Both the position numbers and the translations under genes were made by a program. DNA of 7,241 bases from DATDAH01 sp036525535. GTDB lineage: Bacteria; Actinomycetota; Acidimicrobiia; Acidimicrobiales; DATDAH01. The notes beneath the pieces were generated by a model. The model searched no databases, was not told the DNA's origin, and saw only the letters and a program-made list of their open reading frames with translations. The DNA is taken from contig DATDAH010000046.1 of assembly GCA_036525535.1 (NCBI GenBank), positions 1 through 7,241 of the forward strand, read 5' to 3'. Positions within the stretch are counted from its first letter, which is position 1, and each line of letters starts with the position of its first letter. This document shows, one piece after another, positions 1-5,846 of this stretch.

Positions 1-866
1 GAGATGAGGTTGCCGGTCTTGTCCTCGATCCACTTCACCGGCTGCTCGAGCAGGATCGAGGCCAGGATCGAGATGACATAGCCGGGGTACACCGGCACCT
101 TGTTGCCGAAGCCGCCGCCGAGGTCGGGCGAGACGATCCGGATCATGTGCTCGGGCAGCTCGGCCACCAGGGCCACCGCGGCCCGGATGATGTGGGGCGC
201 CTGCGAGGTCATGTAGACCGTCAGCTTCGAGGTCGACCGATCGAAGTCGGCGATGGACCCGCAGCACTCGATGGGCGAGGGGTGCGAGCGCGGGTAGTGC
301 ATCGCGATCTTGGAGACCAGGTCGGCCTCGGCGAAGGCCCGGTCGGTGCCGTCGCGGTCGCCCACCTCCCAGTCGAAGGTCACGTTGTCGTGCTGGTTCT
401 CCTTGTCGTCCCGGATGACCGGGGCGTCCTCGGCCAGGGCCTGGGTGGGGTTGACGATCGGCGGGAGTGGCTCGTACTCGACCACGATCGCCTCACAGGC
501 GTCCTTGGCGATGTAGGGGTCGTCGGCCACGACGGCGGCGACCTCCTGGCCCTGGAAACGGACCTTGTCGGTGGCCAGGACGGCCTGGGTGTCGTAGGAC
601 AGCGTGGGCATCCAGGCCAGGTTGCGGCTGGCCATCATCTCGCCGGTCAGGACGAGGCGGACCCCTGGGATCTCCCAGGCCTTGCTGGCGTCGATCGAGG
701 TGATGCGGGCGTGGGCCAGGGGGCTGCGCAGGATCTCCATGTGGAGCATGCCGGGCAGCACGATGTCGTCGACGTAGTTGCCCCGACCCCGGATGAACCG
801 GTCGTCCTCGACCCGGCGCCGGCTGGCGCCCATGCCGCCGATCTTGATCTCGTCAACGGCCGTCAT
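1..866 (-). CDS. coxL: Aerobic carbon monoxide dehydrogenase large (molybdenum) subunit, 3' end missing
   Basis: This is the catalytic subunit of the CoxLMS molybdo-flavoprotein, which oxidises CO to CO2 at a Mo/Cu-molybdopterin cytosine dinucleotide site and passes electrons to CoxS. I translated the minus strand from the ATG at 866; 288 residues are present of about 800 usual for the family. Visible blocks are RVEDDRFIRGRGNYVDD (residues 18-34), the SHPSPIE segment (194-200), TSQAPHIIR (220-228) and SPDLGGGFGNK (246-256). Gln222 aligns with the active-site Gln240 of Oligotropha CoxL, and the glycine-rich loop contacts the molybdenum cofactor. GDRDGTD (169-175) and MPTL..D.QAVL (86-97) closely resemble form I CoxL as I recall it. 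The start is supported by GGGAG about 6 nt upstream and by a 4-nt ATGA overlap with coxS. The Cys/Ser active-site loop that proves CO specificity lies beyond the left edge, so form I is inferred. Confidence 0.92.
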   Translation of the reverse strand, partial: MTAVDEIKIGGMGASRRRVEDDRFIRGRGNYVDDIVLPGMLHMEILRSPLAHARITSIDASKAWEIPGVRLVLTGEMMASRNLAWMPTLSYDTQAVLATDKVRFQGQEVAAVVADDPYIAKDACEAIVVEYEPLPPIVNPTQALAEDAPVIRDDKENQHDNVTFDWEVGDRDGTDRAFAEADLVSKIAMHYPRSHPSPIECCGSIADFDRSTSKLTVYMTSQAPHIIRAAVALVAELPEHMIRIVSPDLGGGFGNKVPVYPGYVISILASILLEQPVKWIEDKTGNLI

Positions 867-1414
867 GGCACGCTCCCGTCATCGGTCTCGACGGCCTCGC
901 CCCGTTGCTTGGCGGCCGCCCAGAGCACGGCCTTCACGATGTTCTGGTAGCCGGTGCAGCGACAGAGGTTCCCCGACAGGGCCCACCGCACCTCGTCCTC
1001 GGTGGGGTTGGGGTTCTCGGCCAGCAGCGAGGTCGCCGTCATCATCATCCCCGGGGTGCAGAACCCGCACTGGAGGCCGTGCTCCTGCTTGAAGCCCTCC
1101 TGTACGGGGCTCAGCTCGCTGGCCGTGGCCAAGCCCTCGATGGTCGTCACATCGTGGCCGTCGGCCTGGACGGCGAGCATCGTGCAGCTCTTGAGCGGGA
1201 CGCCGTCGAAGAGAACGGTGCACGCTCCGCAGTTGGTGGTGTCACAGCCGGTGTGGGTACCGGTGAGCCCGAGGCCCTGGCGCAGCAGGTGGGCCAGCAG
1301 CAGGCGGGGCTCGATCTCGGCCGCCTTGCGCTCGCCGTTCACTCGGATGGTGACCCGGCGGGTGGAGACCCCGCTCTCGGGCTCCGGGCTGATCTCGGTG
1401 AACAGGCTGGTCAT
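863..1414 (-). CDS. coxS: Aerobic carbon monoxide dehydrogenase small (iron-sulfur) subunit
   Basis: This 183-residue protein is the electron-transfer subunit carrying two [2Fe-2S] clusters between the Mo site of CoxL and the FAD of CoxM. The plant-ferredoxin-like N-terminal domain has the first cluster set, Cys57, Cys62, Cys65 (GCDTTNCGAC) and Cys77 (KSC). The C-terminal helical domain has the second set, Cys116 and Cys119 (QCGFC) and Cys151 and Cys153 (LCRCTGYQNIVKAV), so all eight ligands are intact. The N-terminus is roughly 15 residues longer than Oligotropha CoxS, and the extra part (about residues 2-17) is acidic and probably disordered. No better internal start is apparent, and the ATG at 1414 follows the coxM stop by one base, fitting translational coupling. 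The related xanthine dehydrogenase family shares this fold, but the order M-S-L and the sequence favour CODH. Confidence 0.95.
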   Translation of the reverse strand: MTSLFTEISPEPESGVSTRRVTIRVNGERKAAEIEPRLLLAHLLRQGLGLTGTHTGCDTTNCGACTVLFDGVPLKSCTMLAVQADGHDVTTIEGLATASELSPVQEGFKQEHGLQCGFCTPGMMMTATSLLAENPNPTEDEVRWALSGNLCRCTGYQNIVKAVLWAAAKQRGEAVETDDGSVP

Positions 1415-1415
1415 C

Positions 1416-2291
1416 TCAGGCCGCCTTCTCTTCGGACTGCGCGATGCGGGCCAGCAGTCGGACCACGAAGGTGTGGACGATGTGGCGCTTGTACTCGGCG
1501 CTGCCCCGGTGGTCGCTGAACGGTCGAGCGGCCTCGGCAGCCAGGTCGGCGGCCCGTTCGATGCCGTCGGCGGTCAGCGGGCCGCCCGTCAGCGCCTCGG
1601 CCGCCGCTGACGCGTCGATGGTGGAGCCGCCGACGCCGGTCAGGGCGATGCCGGCCTTGATGACGTTCGCCCCGCTGGTCTGCAGGGCGACGGCCACGCC
1701 GGCGGTGGCGAAGTCGCCGACGCGCCTCTCGAGCTTCAGGTAGCCACCGGCGGGCGTACCCACCGGTGCCGGGATGATCGCCTCGACCGCGATCTCGTCG
1801 GGGCTGAGTGTGGTCTGGAACGGCCCGCTCACGAAGTCCTTGATGGAGATCGTCCGTCGACCCTTGGCGCCCTGGGCCACCACGTGGCCGTCGAGGGCGG
1901 TGACGACCGACGCCCAGTCGCCCTGGGGATCGGCGTGGCAGAGCGATCCGACCAGGGTGCCGCGGTTGCGCACGAGGGGGTCGGCGACCAAGGGCGCCAC
2001 CGCGGCCATTGTCGGCTGCTTGTCGGCGAGCAGGGTCGAGCGCTCGAGGTCGGCGTGCCGGCAGAGGGCACCGATGCGGATCGTGCCGTCGTCCTCGATG
2101 CGGAGGTGATCGAGGCCAGGCAGTCCGTTGATGTCGACCAGCAGGTCGGGGGAGGCGAAGCGGAGCTTCAACATGGGCACCAGGCTCTGGCCTCCGGCGA
2201 GGACCTTGGCCTCACCCTGCCCGTCGGCGAGCAGGCCGATGGCGTCGTCGATGTCGGTCGGGGCCTCGTAGCCGAATCGGGACGGGTACAT
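1416..2291 (-). CDS. coxM: Aerobic carbon monoxide dehydrogenase medium (FAD) subunit
   Basis: This 291-residue subunit, about the usual length of 285-300, binds FAD and passes electrons from the CoxS clusters to the quinone pool. The N-terminal FAD domain (PCMH type) has AGGQSLVPMLKLR (residues 32-44), where AGGQS matches the pyrophosphate-binding AGGHS loop of Oligotropha CoxM. It also has RGTLVGSLCHADP (110-122), the counterpart of the second FAD motif TIGG, here read as TLVG, so one of the two glycines is a valine. The C-terminal CO-dehydrogenase flavoprotein domain shows KLERRVGDFATAGVAV (186-201) and the terminal RGSAEYKRH segment (262-270). It is the first recognised subunit of the operon, 15 nt after a small ORF and 1 nt before coxS. 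The ATG at 2291 has only a weak Shine-Dalgarno sequence (GGA), so initiation may depend on coupling with the ORF before it. Confidence 0.95.
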   Translation of the reverse strand: MYPSRFGYEAPTDIDDAIGLLADGQGEAKVLAGGQSLVPMLKLRFASPDLLVDINGLPGLDHLRIEDDGTIRIGALCRHADLERSTLLADKQPTMAAVAPLVADPLVRNRGTLVGSLCHADPQGDWASVVTALDGHVVAQGAKGRRTISIKDFVSGPFQTTLSPDEIAVEAIIPAPVGTPAGGYLKLERRVGDFATAGVAVALQTSGANVIKAGIALTGVGGSTIDASAAAEALTGGPLTADGIERAADLAAEAARPFSDHRGSAEYKRHIVHTFVVRLLARIAQSEEKAA

Positions 2292-2306
2292 GACGGGATT
2301 CCGGGC

Positions 2307-2570
2307 CTACGGCCCGTCAGGGGTCGGCGCCCCCGGGTCGGGTCGGGACGACTGCGGGTCGCGCACGGCGACGGGGAGGGTGTCCTCCGAGGGGTCAGGG
2401 CGGGGCTCCTGGTGCGGGGGCCAGGGTCCCTGGACCGGTTGGCCGGCGACCTTGAGGTAGTCCATCAGCTCCGGCCAGGCCCACACCGTCGGGCTCTTGC
2501 CGGTCTTGGGCGTCCCTTCCACGACCTCGTACAGGCGCGGGTTGCCCCGACTGTGGCCACTGGATTCCAC
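2307..2570 (-). CDS. Small hypothetical protein leading the cox operon
   Basis: I do not recognise this 87-residue protein. It reads from a GTG at 2570, with a purine-rich GGGGGGAGA about 13 nt upstream, to a TAG at 2307, 15 nt before coxM. Roughly nine in ten codons end in G or C, as in the neighbouring real genes. Residues 13-50 look like a folded core rich in aromatic residues (LYEVVEGTP, VWAWPELMDYLKV), followed by a proline- and aspartate-rich tail (residues 51-87) that looks disordered. There is no signal peptide, membrane helix or cysteine. GTPKTGKS (19-26) formally fits the Walker A pattern, but the protein is too short for a P-loop NTPase. Its place suggests co-expression with CO dehydrogenase, perhaps as a leader or accessory protein; that is inference. 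It could also be a chance open frame in the operon leader. Confidence 0.55.
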   Translation of the reverse strand: MESSGHSRGNPRLYEVVEGTPKTGKSPTVWAWPELMDYLKVAGQPVQGPWPPHQEPRPDPSEDTLPVAVRDPQSSRPDPGAPTPDGP

Positions 2571-2648
2571 GGCCAGCGGCAGTGTCTCCCCCCGGTTCCC
2601 CCCAGATCACGGGACAGGCCCGGACCCGTCGCACGGCGACGCCGAGGG

Positions 2649-2677
2649 ATTGTTTCAGAGTCGTGGGTGACGGGCAA
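2649..2677 (-). promoter_or_regulatory. Candidate promoter of the cox operon
   Basis: Reading leftward, TTGCCC (2677-2672) and AACAAT (2654-2649) are separated by 17 nt, each matching four of six consensus bases. This is the only A/T-rich spot in the 166-bp gap between the Bax-inhibitor-like gene and the small ORF. It would start transcription about 70 nt before the GTG at 2570. The match is weak and the assignment is inferred from position. Confidence 0.3.
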
Positions 2678-2688
2678 CGCCGCCCGTC
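2669..2688. repeat. GC-rich inverted repeat, possible terminator or operator
   Basis: GACGGGC (2669-2675) and GCCCGTC (2682-2688) form a perfect 7-bp stem with a 6-nt loop. The flanks add four more pairs (GGTG/CACC) beyond a 3-nt bulge. It lies about 50 nt past the stop of the Bax-inhibitor-like gene, so it could end that transcript, but no T tract follows. Its left-hand side overlaps the candidate -35 box of the cox operon, so an operator role is equally possible. Confidence 0.35.
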
Positions 2689-2736
2689 GACACCGACCGG
2701 GACCGGACGAGCCCCGAAGACGGTGACGGGTCGGGC

Positions 2737-3444
2737 TCAGCGGCGGGAGAAGATGCGCAGGACGTACCAGAACAGCAGCATCACCGAAGCGAAGAGCTGG
2801 ACGGCGGCGCCCACGTAGGCGGTCTCGGGGTAGGTCCGGAGGATGGCCTGGGTCTGGTAGAGGATGGCCGCGCCGGCCAGGCCGATCATGGCCAGCGAGA
2901 ACCAGACCCCGAGCTCGAGACCGAACAGCAGGGCGGCGACGATGACCACCAGCGCCATCACGCCGGCCCACATGACCAGCGGCCGCAGGAACGACAGGTC
3001 CTTGCGGGTGAACAGCCCGACGGCGGTCAGGCCGCCGAAGCCGAGGACGGTGACGACCGCGGCACTGGCCACCGTGGCCGACCCGCCCGCCCCGTCCACG
3101 TTGAACACGTAGTAGAGGAACGGGGCGAAGATCACCGCCTCGGCCGCGGCCAGGCCGAACAGTCCGCCGTACTGGCGAGCCGGGTTCTCGAGGTCGTGGG
3201 CGGCCGACGTCGACATCCAGTTCACGATCATGAAGCCGCCGAGCAGGAGGAACCAGGCGCTGCTGCTCCCGGCGACGAAGTCGTACATCTTCTCGGCGGC
3301 GCCCACGGTGAACAGCAGCGTTTCGAAGACGACGAACGCCGCGACCGCGGCGGCGAGGTGCTGGTACACCCGGCCCAGGAAGACGGCGCGCGAGTCCTCG
3401 CCGAGGTCGGCGACGGCTACGGGGACCGGGTTCGTCATGGACAT
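2737..3444 (-). CDS. Bax inhibitor-1/YccA-like integral membrane protein
   Basis: This 235-residue protein belongs to the Bax inhibitor-1 (TMBIM, UPF0005) family of membrane proteins; bacterial members include YccA, which modulates the FtsH protease, and YetJ, a pH-gated calcium leak channel. After a short polar N-terminus (1-20) and RVYQHL (25-30), I see about seven hydrophobic segments, near residues 28-49, 62-78, 93-113, 124-145, 153-175, 178-196 and 210-232. TRKDLSFL (146-153) matches the conserved family loop, and AYVGAAVQLF near the C-terminus aligns with the last helix of YccA. The two aspartates forming the YetJ pH sensor are replaced by Gln197 (ILYQTQ) and Ser220 (LFAS), so channel gating may differ. 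The ATG at 3444 has GGAG 6 nt upstream and beats the ATG two codons later. It lies 80 nt after the aldo/keto reductase and could be cotranscribed with it. Confidence 0.85.
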   Translation of the reverse strand: MSMTNPVPVAVADLGEDSRAVFLGRVYQHLAAAVAAFVVFETLLFTVGAAEKMYDFVAGSSSAWFLLLGGFMIVNWMSTSAAHDLENPARQYGGLFGLAAAEAVIFAPFLYYVFNVDGAGGSATVASAAVVTVLGFGGLTAVGLFTRKDLSFLRPLVMWAGVMALVVIVAALLFGLELGVWFSLAMIGLAGAAILYQTQAILRTYPETAYVGAAVQLFASVMLLFWYVLRIFSRR

Positions 3445-3524
3445 GGTTCGCTCCGGCGGGTCGGGGCTGGTGGGATCGAGGGTACTGACGCTCGGCCGCG
3501 GGTGGCATGGCGCCCCGACGTCAT

Positions 3525-4514
3525 TCAGGCCTTCGGCGGGGTGTCCCGGTTCACGAAGGTCATGTCGACGGCGCGGTCACCGGCCGGCTCGAGGGCACCG
3601 AGCCGCTCGAGGTCATCCGCGGTGAGCGTGACGGCCAAAGCGCCCACGTTGTCCTCGAGGTAGCTCCGGCGCTTGGTGCCCGGGATGGGGACCACATCGT
3701 CGCCCTGGGCGTTGAGCCATGCGAGCGCGACCTGACCCGGCGTGCATCCGTGCGCCGCAGCGACCTCCTTGACGACGTCGACCAGGGCCAGATTGTGCTG
3801 GAAGTTGCCTTCGTCGAAGCGGGGGTTGGTCCGGCGGAAGTCGTTGTCAGCGAGCGCAGCGCGGTCGGTGACCGAGCCGGTGAGCATCCCCCGGCCGAGC
3901 GGGCTGAAGGGCACGAGACCGATGCCGAGCTCGCGACAGGCCGGGACCACGTCGTCCTCCAGGCCGCGGGTGAACAGCGACCACTCGCTCTGGAGGGCGG
4001 CGATCGGGTGCACGGCGGCGCCCCGGCGCACGGTGTCGGCCGACGCTTCGGACAGGCCGAGGTGGAGGACCTTGCCCGCGGTCACCAACTCCGCCATCGC
4101 TCCCACGGTGTCCTCGATGGGCACGGTCAGGTCCGGACGGTGCAGGTAGTAGAGGTCGATGTGGTCGACGCCGAGCCGATCGAGGGAGGCGTCGCAGGCC
4201 TCGGCCACGTAGGCGGGGGAGCCGTCGACCCCCCGCTGCCCGTCCCGGAAGACGTTGCCGAACTTGGTGGCCAGGACGACCTCGTCGCGACGATCAGCGA
4301 TGGTGCGGCCGACCAGCCTCTCGTTCTCGGTGAGGCCGTAGACGTCAGCGGTGTCGAGGAAGGTCACGCCGAGGTCCAGGGCCCGGTGGAGGGTGGCCAC
4401 GGCCTCGTCCTCGTCGGCCGGCCCATAGGCGAAGTCGGTCATGCTCATGCAGCCGAGGCCTTGGGCCGAGACCTCCGGCCCGTCGGTCCCGAGGGTCCGG
4501 GTGGGGAGGGTCAT
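3525..4514 (-). CDS. Aldo/keto reductase (AKR13-like)
   Basis: This 329-residue soluble NADPH-dependent oxidoreductase of the aldo/keto reductase superfamily is expected to reduce aldehydes or ketones; its own substrate is unknown. The catalytic tetrad is complete: Asp54 and Tyr59 in FLDTADVYG, Lys84 in LATKFG and His125 in YLHRPD. The family blocks GLGCMSMT (19-26), GKVLHLGLSE (147-156), PFSPLGRGMLTG (202-213) and IPGTKRRSYLEDNVGAL (277-293) appear in the right order, the last forming the NADPH-binding loop. Length is typical for cytosolic members. The frame stays open far upstream, but that part is antisense to the hydrolase, so I start at the ATG at 4514, where the family N-terminus begins. 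There is no good Shine-Dalgarno sequence, and TACGGT 6 nt before the ATG would suit a leaderless transcript. It is divergent from the hydrolase across 81 bp. Confidence 0.93.
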   Translation of the reverse strand: MTLPTRTLGTDGPEVSAQGLGCMSMTDFAYGPADEDEAVATLHRALDLGVTFLDTADVYGLTENERLVGRTIADRRDEVVLATKFGNVFRDGQRGVDGSPAYVAEACDASLDRLGVDHIDLYYLHRPDLTVPIEDTVGAMAELVTAGKVLHLGLSEASADTVRRGAAVHPIAALQSEWSLFTRGLEDDVVPACRELGIGLVPFSPLGRGMLTGSVTDRAALADNDFRRTNPRFDEGNFQHNLALVDVVKEVAAAHGCTPGQVALAWLNAQGDDVVPIPGTKRRSYLEDNVGALAVTLTADDLERLGALEPAGDRAVDMTFVNRDTPPKA

Positions 4515-4595
4515 GACCCGACCGTAGGCCCTCGCGTCGCGAAGGTGACGTGGTCGTAGGGTGCAAGCGGCCATTCCCACCCCCCAGGAGGCCCC
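4515..4595. promoter_or_regulatory. Divergent promoter region with a TCGCG-T-CGCGA palindrome
   Basis: This 81-bp gap must hold the promoters for the leftward aldo/keto reductase and the rightward hydrolase. Leftward, TACGGT (4526-4521) is a TANNNT-type -10 box placed for a start at or next to the reductase ATG. Rightward, TAGGGT (4557-4562) is a similar box about 33 bp before the hydrolase ATG. Neither has a convincing -35 box. TCGCG/CGCGA (4532-4542, 1-nt centre) lies between them and could be a shared operator, although short GC palindromes also arise by chance here. Confidence 0.35.
4586..4591 (+). promoter_or_regulatory. Ribosome binding site AGGAGG of the alpha/beta hydrolase
   Basis: A perfect AGGAGG sits 4 nt before the ATG at 4596 and fixes the hydrolase start. 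It is the strongest Shine-Dalgarno sequence in the window. Confidence 0.85.
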
Positions 4596-5444
4596 ATGTC
4601 CGAGCTGACCACCCACGAGACCGAGCAGGTCGCGGAGGTCAATGCATCCGGGAGGACCCCGGTGATGTTCGTCCATGGCCTGTGGCTCCTGCCCAACAGC
4701 TGGGACCGCTGGCGCACCGTCTTCGAGGAGGCGGGCTTCGCCACGCTGGCGCCGGGTTGGCCTGACGATCCTGAGACGGTGGAGGAGGCCAAGGCCCATC
4801 CTGAGGTGTTCGCCCACAAGGGCGTGGGCGACATCGCCGACCACTACGAGGCCGTCACCGCCGAGTTGACCACCAAGCCCGTGATCGTCGGCCATTCGTT
4901 CGGCGGCCTGCTGACCCAGATCCTCGCCGGCCGGGGCCGGTCGGCGGTGGCCGTGGCCATCGACCCCGCCCCGTTCCGAGGCGTGCTGCCCCTGCCCATA
5001 TCGGCCCTGCGCTCGGCGGCGCCGGTGCTCGGCAACCCGGCCAACCGGGGCCGGGCCGTCCCCCTGACCCTCGAGCAGTTCCGCTACGGCTTCGCCAACG
5101 AGGTCAGCGAGGAGGAGGCCAAGGAGCTGTACGAGACCTACGCCGTCCCCGGATCGGGCGAGCCGATCTTCCAGGCCGCGGCGGCCAACTTCAACCCGTG
5201 GAGTGAGACGAAGGTCCGGTCCAAGAACCCGGAGCGCGGCCCTCTGCTCATCATCTCGGGCGAGAAGGACCACACCGTCCCGCCGGCCATCGCCAACGCC
5301 TCCTACAAGAAGCAGAAGCGCAACCCGGGCGTGACGGAGATCGTGGAGATGCCCGGTCGGGGCCACTCCCTGGTCATCGACAACGGTTGGCGAGCGGTGG
5401 TGGACACCGCCCTCGGCTTCGTGCAGCGCTTCGCTTCTCCTTGA
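4596..5444 (+). CDS. Alpha/beta hydrolase
   Basis: This 282-residue enzyme has the alpha/beta hydrolase fold (AB hydrolase-6-like); the substrate, probably an ester or related bond, cannot be read from sequence. The oxyanion-hole motif HGLW is at residues 27-30, the nucleophile elbow GHSFGG at 99-104 with Ser101, the acid Asp225 in SGEKDHTVP, and the base His257 in GRGHS, so the catalytic triad is complete. The stretch between about residues 125 and 205 is probably the cap domain over the active site. There is no signal peptide or membrane segment, so a cytoplasmic location is expected. It is divergent from the aldo/keto reductase and lies 36 nt before the ArsR gene. Its stop codon overlaps the -35 box of the next promoter, so the downstream pair can be transcribed separately. 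A haloalkane dehalogenase or C-C hydrolase cannot be ruled out. Confidence 0.92.
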   Translation: MSELTTHETEQVAEVNASGRTPVMFVHGLWLLPNSWDRWRTVFEEAGFATLAPGWPDDPETVEEAKAHPEVFAHKGVGDIADHYEAVTAELTTKPVIVGHSFGGLLTQILAGRGRSAVAVAIDPAPFRGVLPLPISALRSAAPVLGNPANRGRAVPLTLEQFRYGFANEVSEEEAKELYETYAVPGSGEPIFQAAAANFNPWSETKVRSKNPERGPLLIISGEKDHTVPPAIANASYKKQKRNPGVTEIVEMPGRGHSLVIDNGWRAVVDTALGFVQRFASP

Positions 5445-5469
5445 CAGCAGGGCCGGGCCGCTGTAGATA
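5441..5469 (+). promoter_or_regulatory. Promoter of the arsR-fusion operon
   Basis: TTGACA (5441-5446), a perfect -35 consensus, is followed after 17 nt by TAGATA (5464-5469); GATAAC (5466-5471) is an alternative -10 box with 19-nt spacing. Transcription would start around 5476-5481, at or just before the ArsR ATG. No Shine-Dalgarno sequence precedes that ATG, so the mRNA is probably leaderless or nearly so. The -35 box overlaps the TGA (5442-5444) of the hydrolase gene. Confidence 0.6.
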
Positions 5470-5499
5470 ACTAGTCAGTTATGCAACTGACTGGTTATC
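5466..5499. promoter_or_regulatory. Inverted-repeat operator spanning the ArsR start codon
   Basis: Arms 5466-5480 and 5485-5499 are 15 nt each and pair at 14 positions, the single mismatch being T5472 opposite G5493. The 4-nt centre (5481-5484) contains the ATG. Each arm holds its own small dyad: AACTAGTCAGTT (5469-5480) and AACTGACTGGTT (5485-5496), which are reverse complements of each other except at one base. Two ArsR dimers could therefore bind side by side over the -10 box, transcription start and initiation codon. ArsR repressors commonly autoregulate by binding such dyads. The A/T-rich arms stand out strongly from the GC-rich surroundings. In RNA the same sequence could fold and hide the start codon. 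Confidence 0.7.
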
Positions 5500-5846
5500 A
5501 AGAGTTGAGCCCAGACGAGCTGGACGGAACGTTCGCGGCCCTCGCCGACCCCACCCGCCGGGCCATCCTGGCCCGACTGGCCGGGGGCGAGGCCACCGTG
5601 ACCGAGCTGGCCCGGCCGTTCGCCATCAGCCAGCCCGCCATTTCCAAGCACCTGAAGGTGCTGGAGCGGGCCGGCCTGGTGTCGCGCCGGCGCGACGCCC
5701 AGCGACGGCCCTGCCGCCTGGAGGCGGCCCGCCTGAAGGCGGCCACCGACTGGCTGGCGGCGTACCGGGAGCACTGGGAGGGGAGCTTCCAGCGCCTCGA
5801 CGCACTGCTCGACGAACTGCAGACCCAAGGAGAGGATCCGTCATGA
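5481..5846 (+). CDS. ArsR-family winged-helix transcriptional repressor
   Basis: This 121-residue DNA-binding protein belongs to the ArsR/SmtB family. FAALADPTRRAILARL (18-33) is the conserved first helix region; the helix-turn-helix spans about 38-63, with recognition helix SQPAISKHLKVLE (50-62), followed by the wing (67-80). The metal-binding CxC motif of arsenic and cadmium sensors is absent and there is only one cysteine (Cys78), so it is not an obvious metal sensor. It resembles the ArsR subgroup encoded beside AHSA1/SRPBCC proteins, whose C-terminal helix (about 85-113) is rich in Trp, Arg and Leu. I chose the ATG at 5481 because it sits in the centre of the inverted repeat and fits the promoter; TTG at 5505 is an alternative. 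The stop overlaps the next gene by ATGA, so the two are translationally coupled. It probably represses its own operon. Confidence 0.92.
   Translation: MQLTGYQELSPDELDGTFAALADPTRRAILARLAGGEATVTELARPFAISQPAISKHLKVLERAGLVSRRRDAQRRPCRLEAARLKAATDWLAAYREHWEGSFQRLDALLDELQTQGEDPS

Noticed and set aside
147..950. Long rightward open frame of 267 codons opposite coxL and coxS
   Set aside because: It is antisense to clear cox genes, with a low-complexity Gly/Val/Asp/His-rich product. Long antisense frames are expected in GC-rich coding DNA.
2493..2516. Walker A-like GTPKTGKS in the small cox-leader protein
   Set aside because: The protein has 87 residues, no Walker B and no room for a P-loop fold, so the match is probably accidental.
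1884..2726. Rightward open frame of 280 codons opposite coxM and the leader ORF
   Set aside because: It is the antisense shadow of coxM, with no family motifs and an Arg-rich end.
2465..3508. Leftward open frame of 347 codons overlapping the Bax-inhibitor-like gene
   Set aside because: The product is almost entirely Arg/Pro/Gly, the usual sign of an out-of-frame reading.
3507..4559. Rightward open frame of 350 codons opposite the aldo/keto reductase
   Set aside because: It is antisense to an enzyme with a complete catalytic tetrad, and its own product has no recognisable domain.
4515..5366. Upstream extension of the aldo/keto reductase frame
   Set aside because: The extension is antisense to the hydrolase, and the family N-terminus begins at the ATG at 4514.
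5445..5463. CAGC/GCTG stem after the hydrolase stop as a terminator
   Set aside because: Only four outer pairs form, around an 11-nt loop with no stable inner stem, and the arsR promoter occupies the same bases.
5481..5846. Arsenic or metal sensor role for the ArsR protein
   Set aside because: There is no CxC motif and only one cysteine; the neighbour is an SRPBCC protein rather than an arsenite pump or arsenate reductase.
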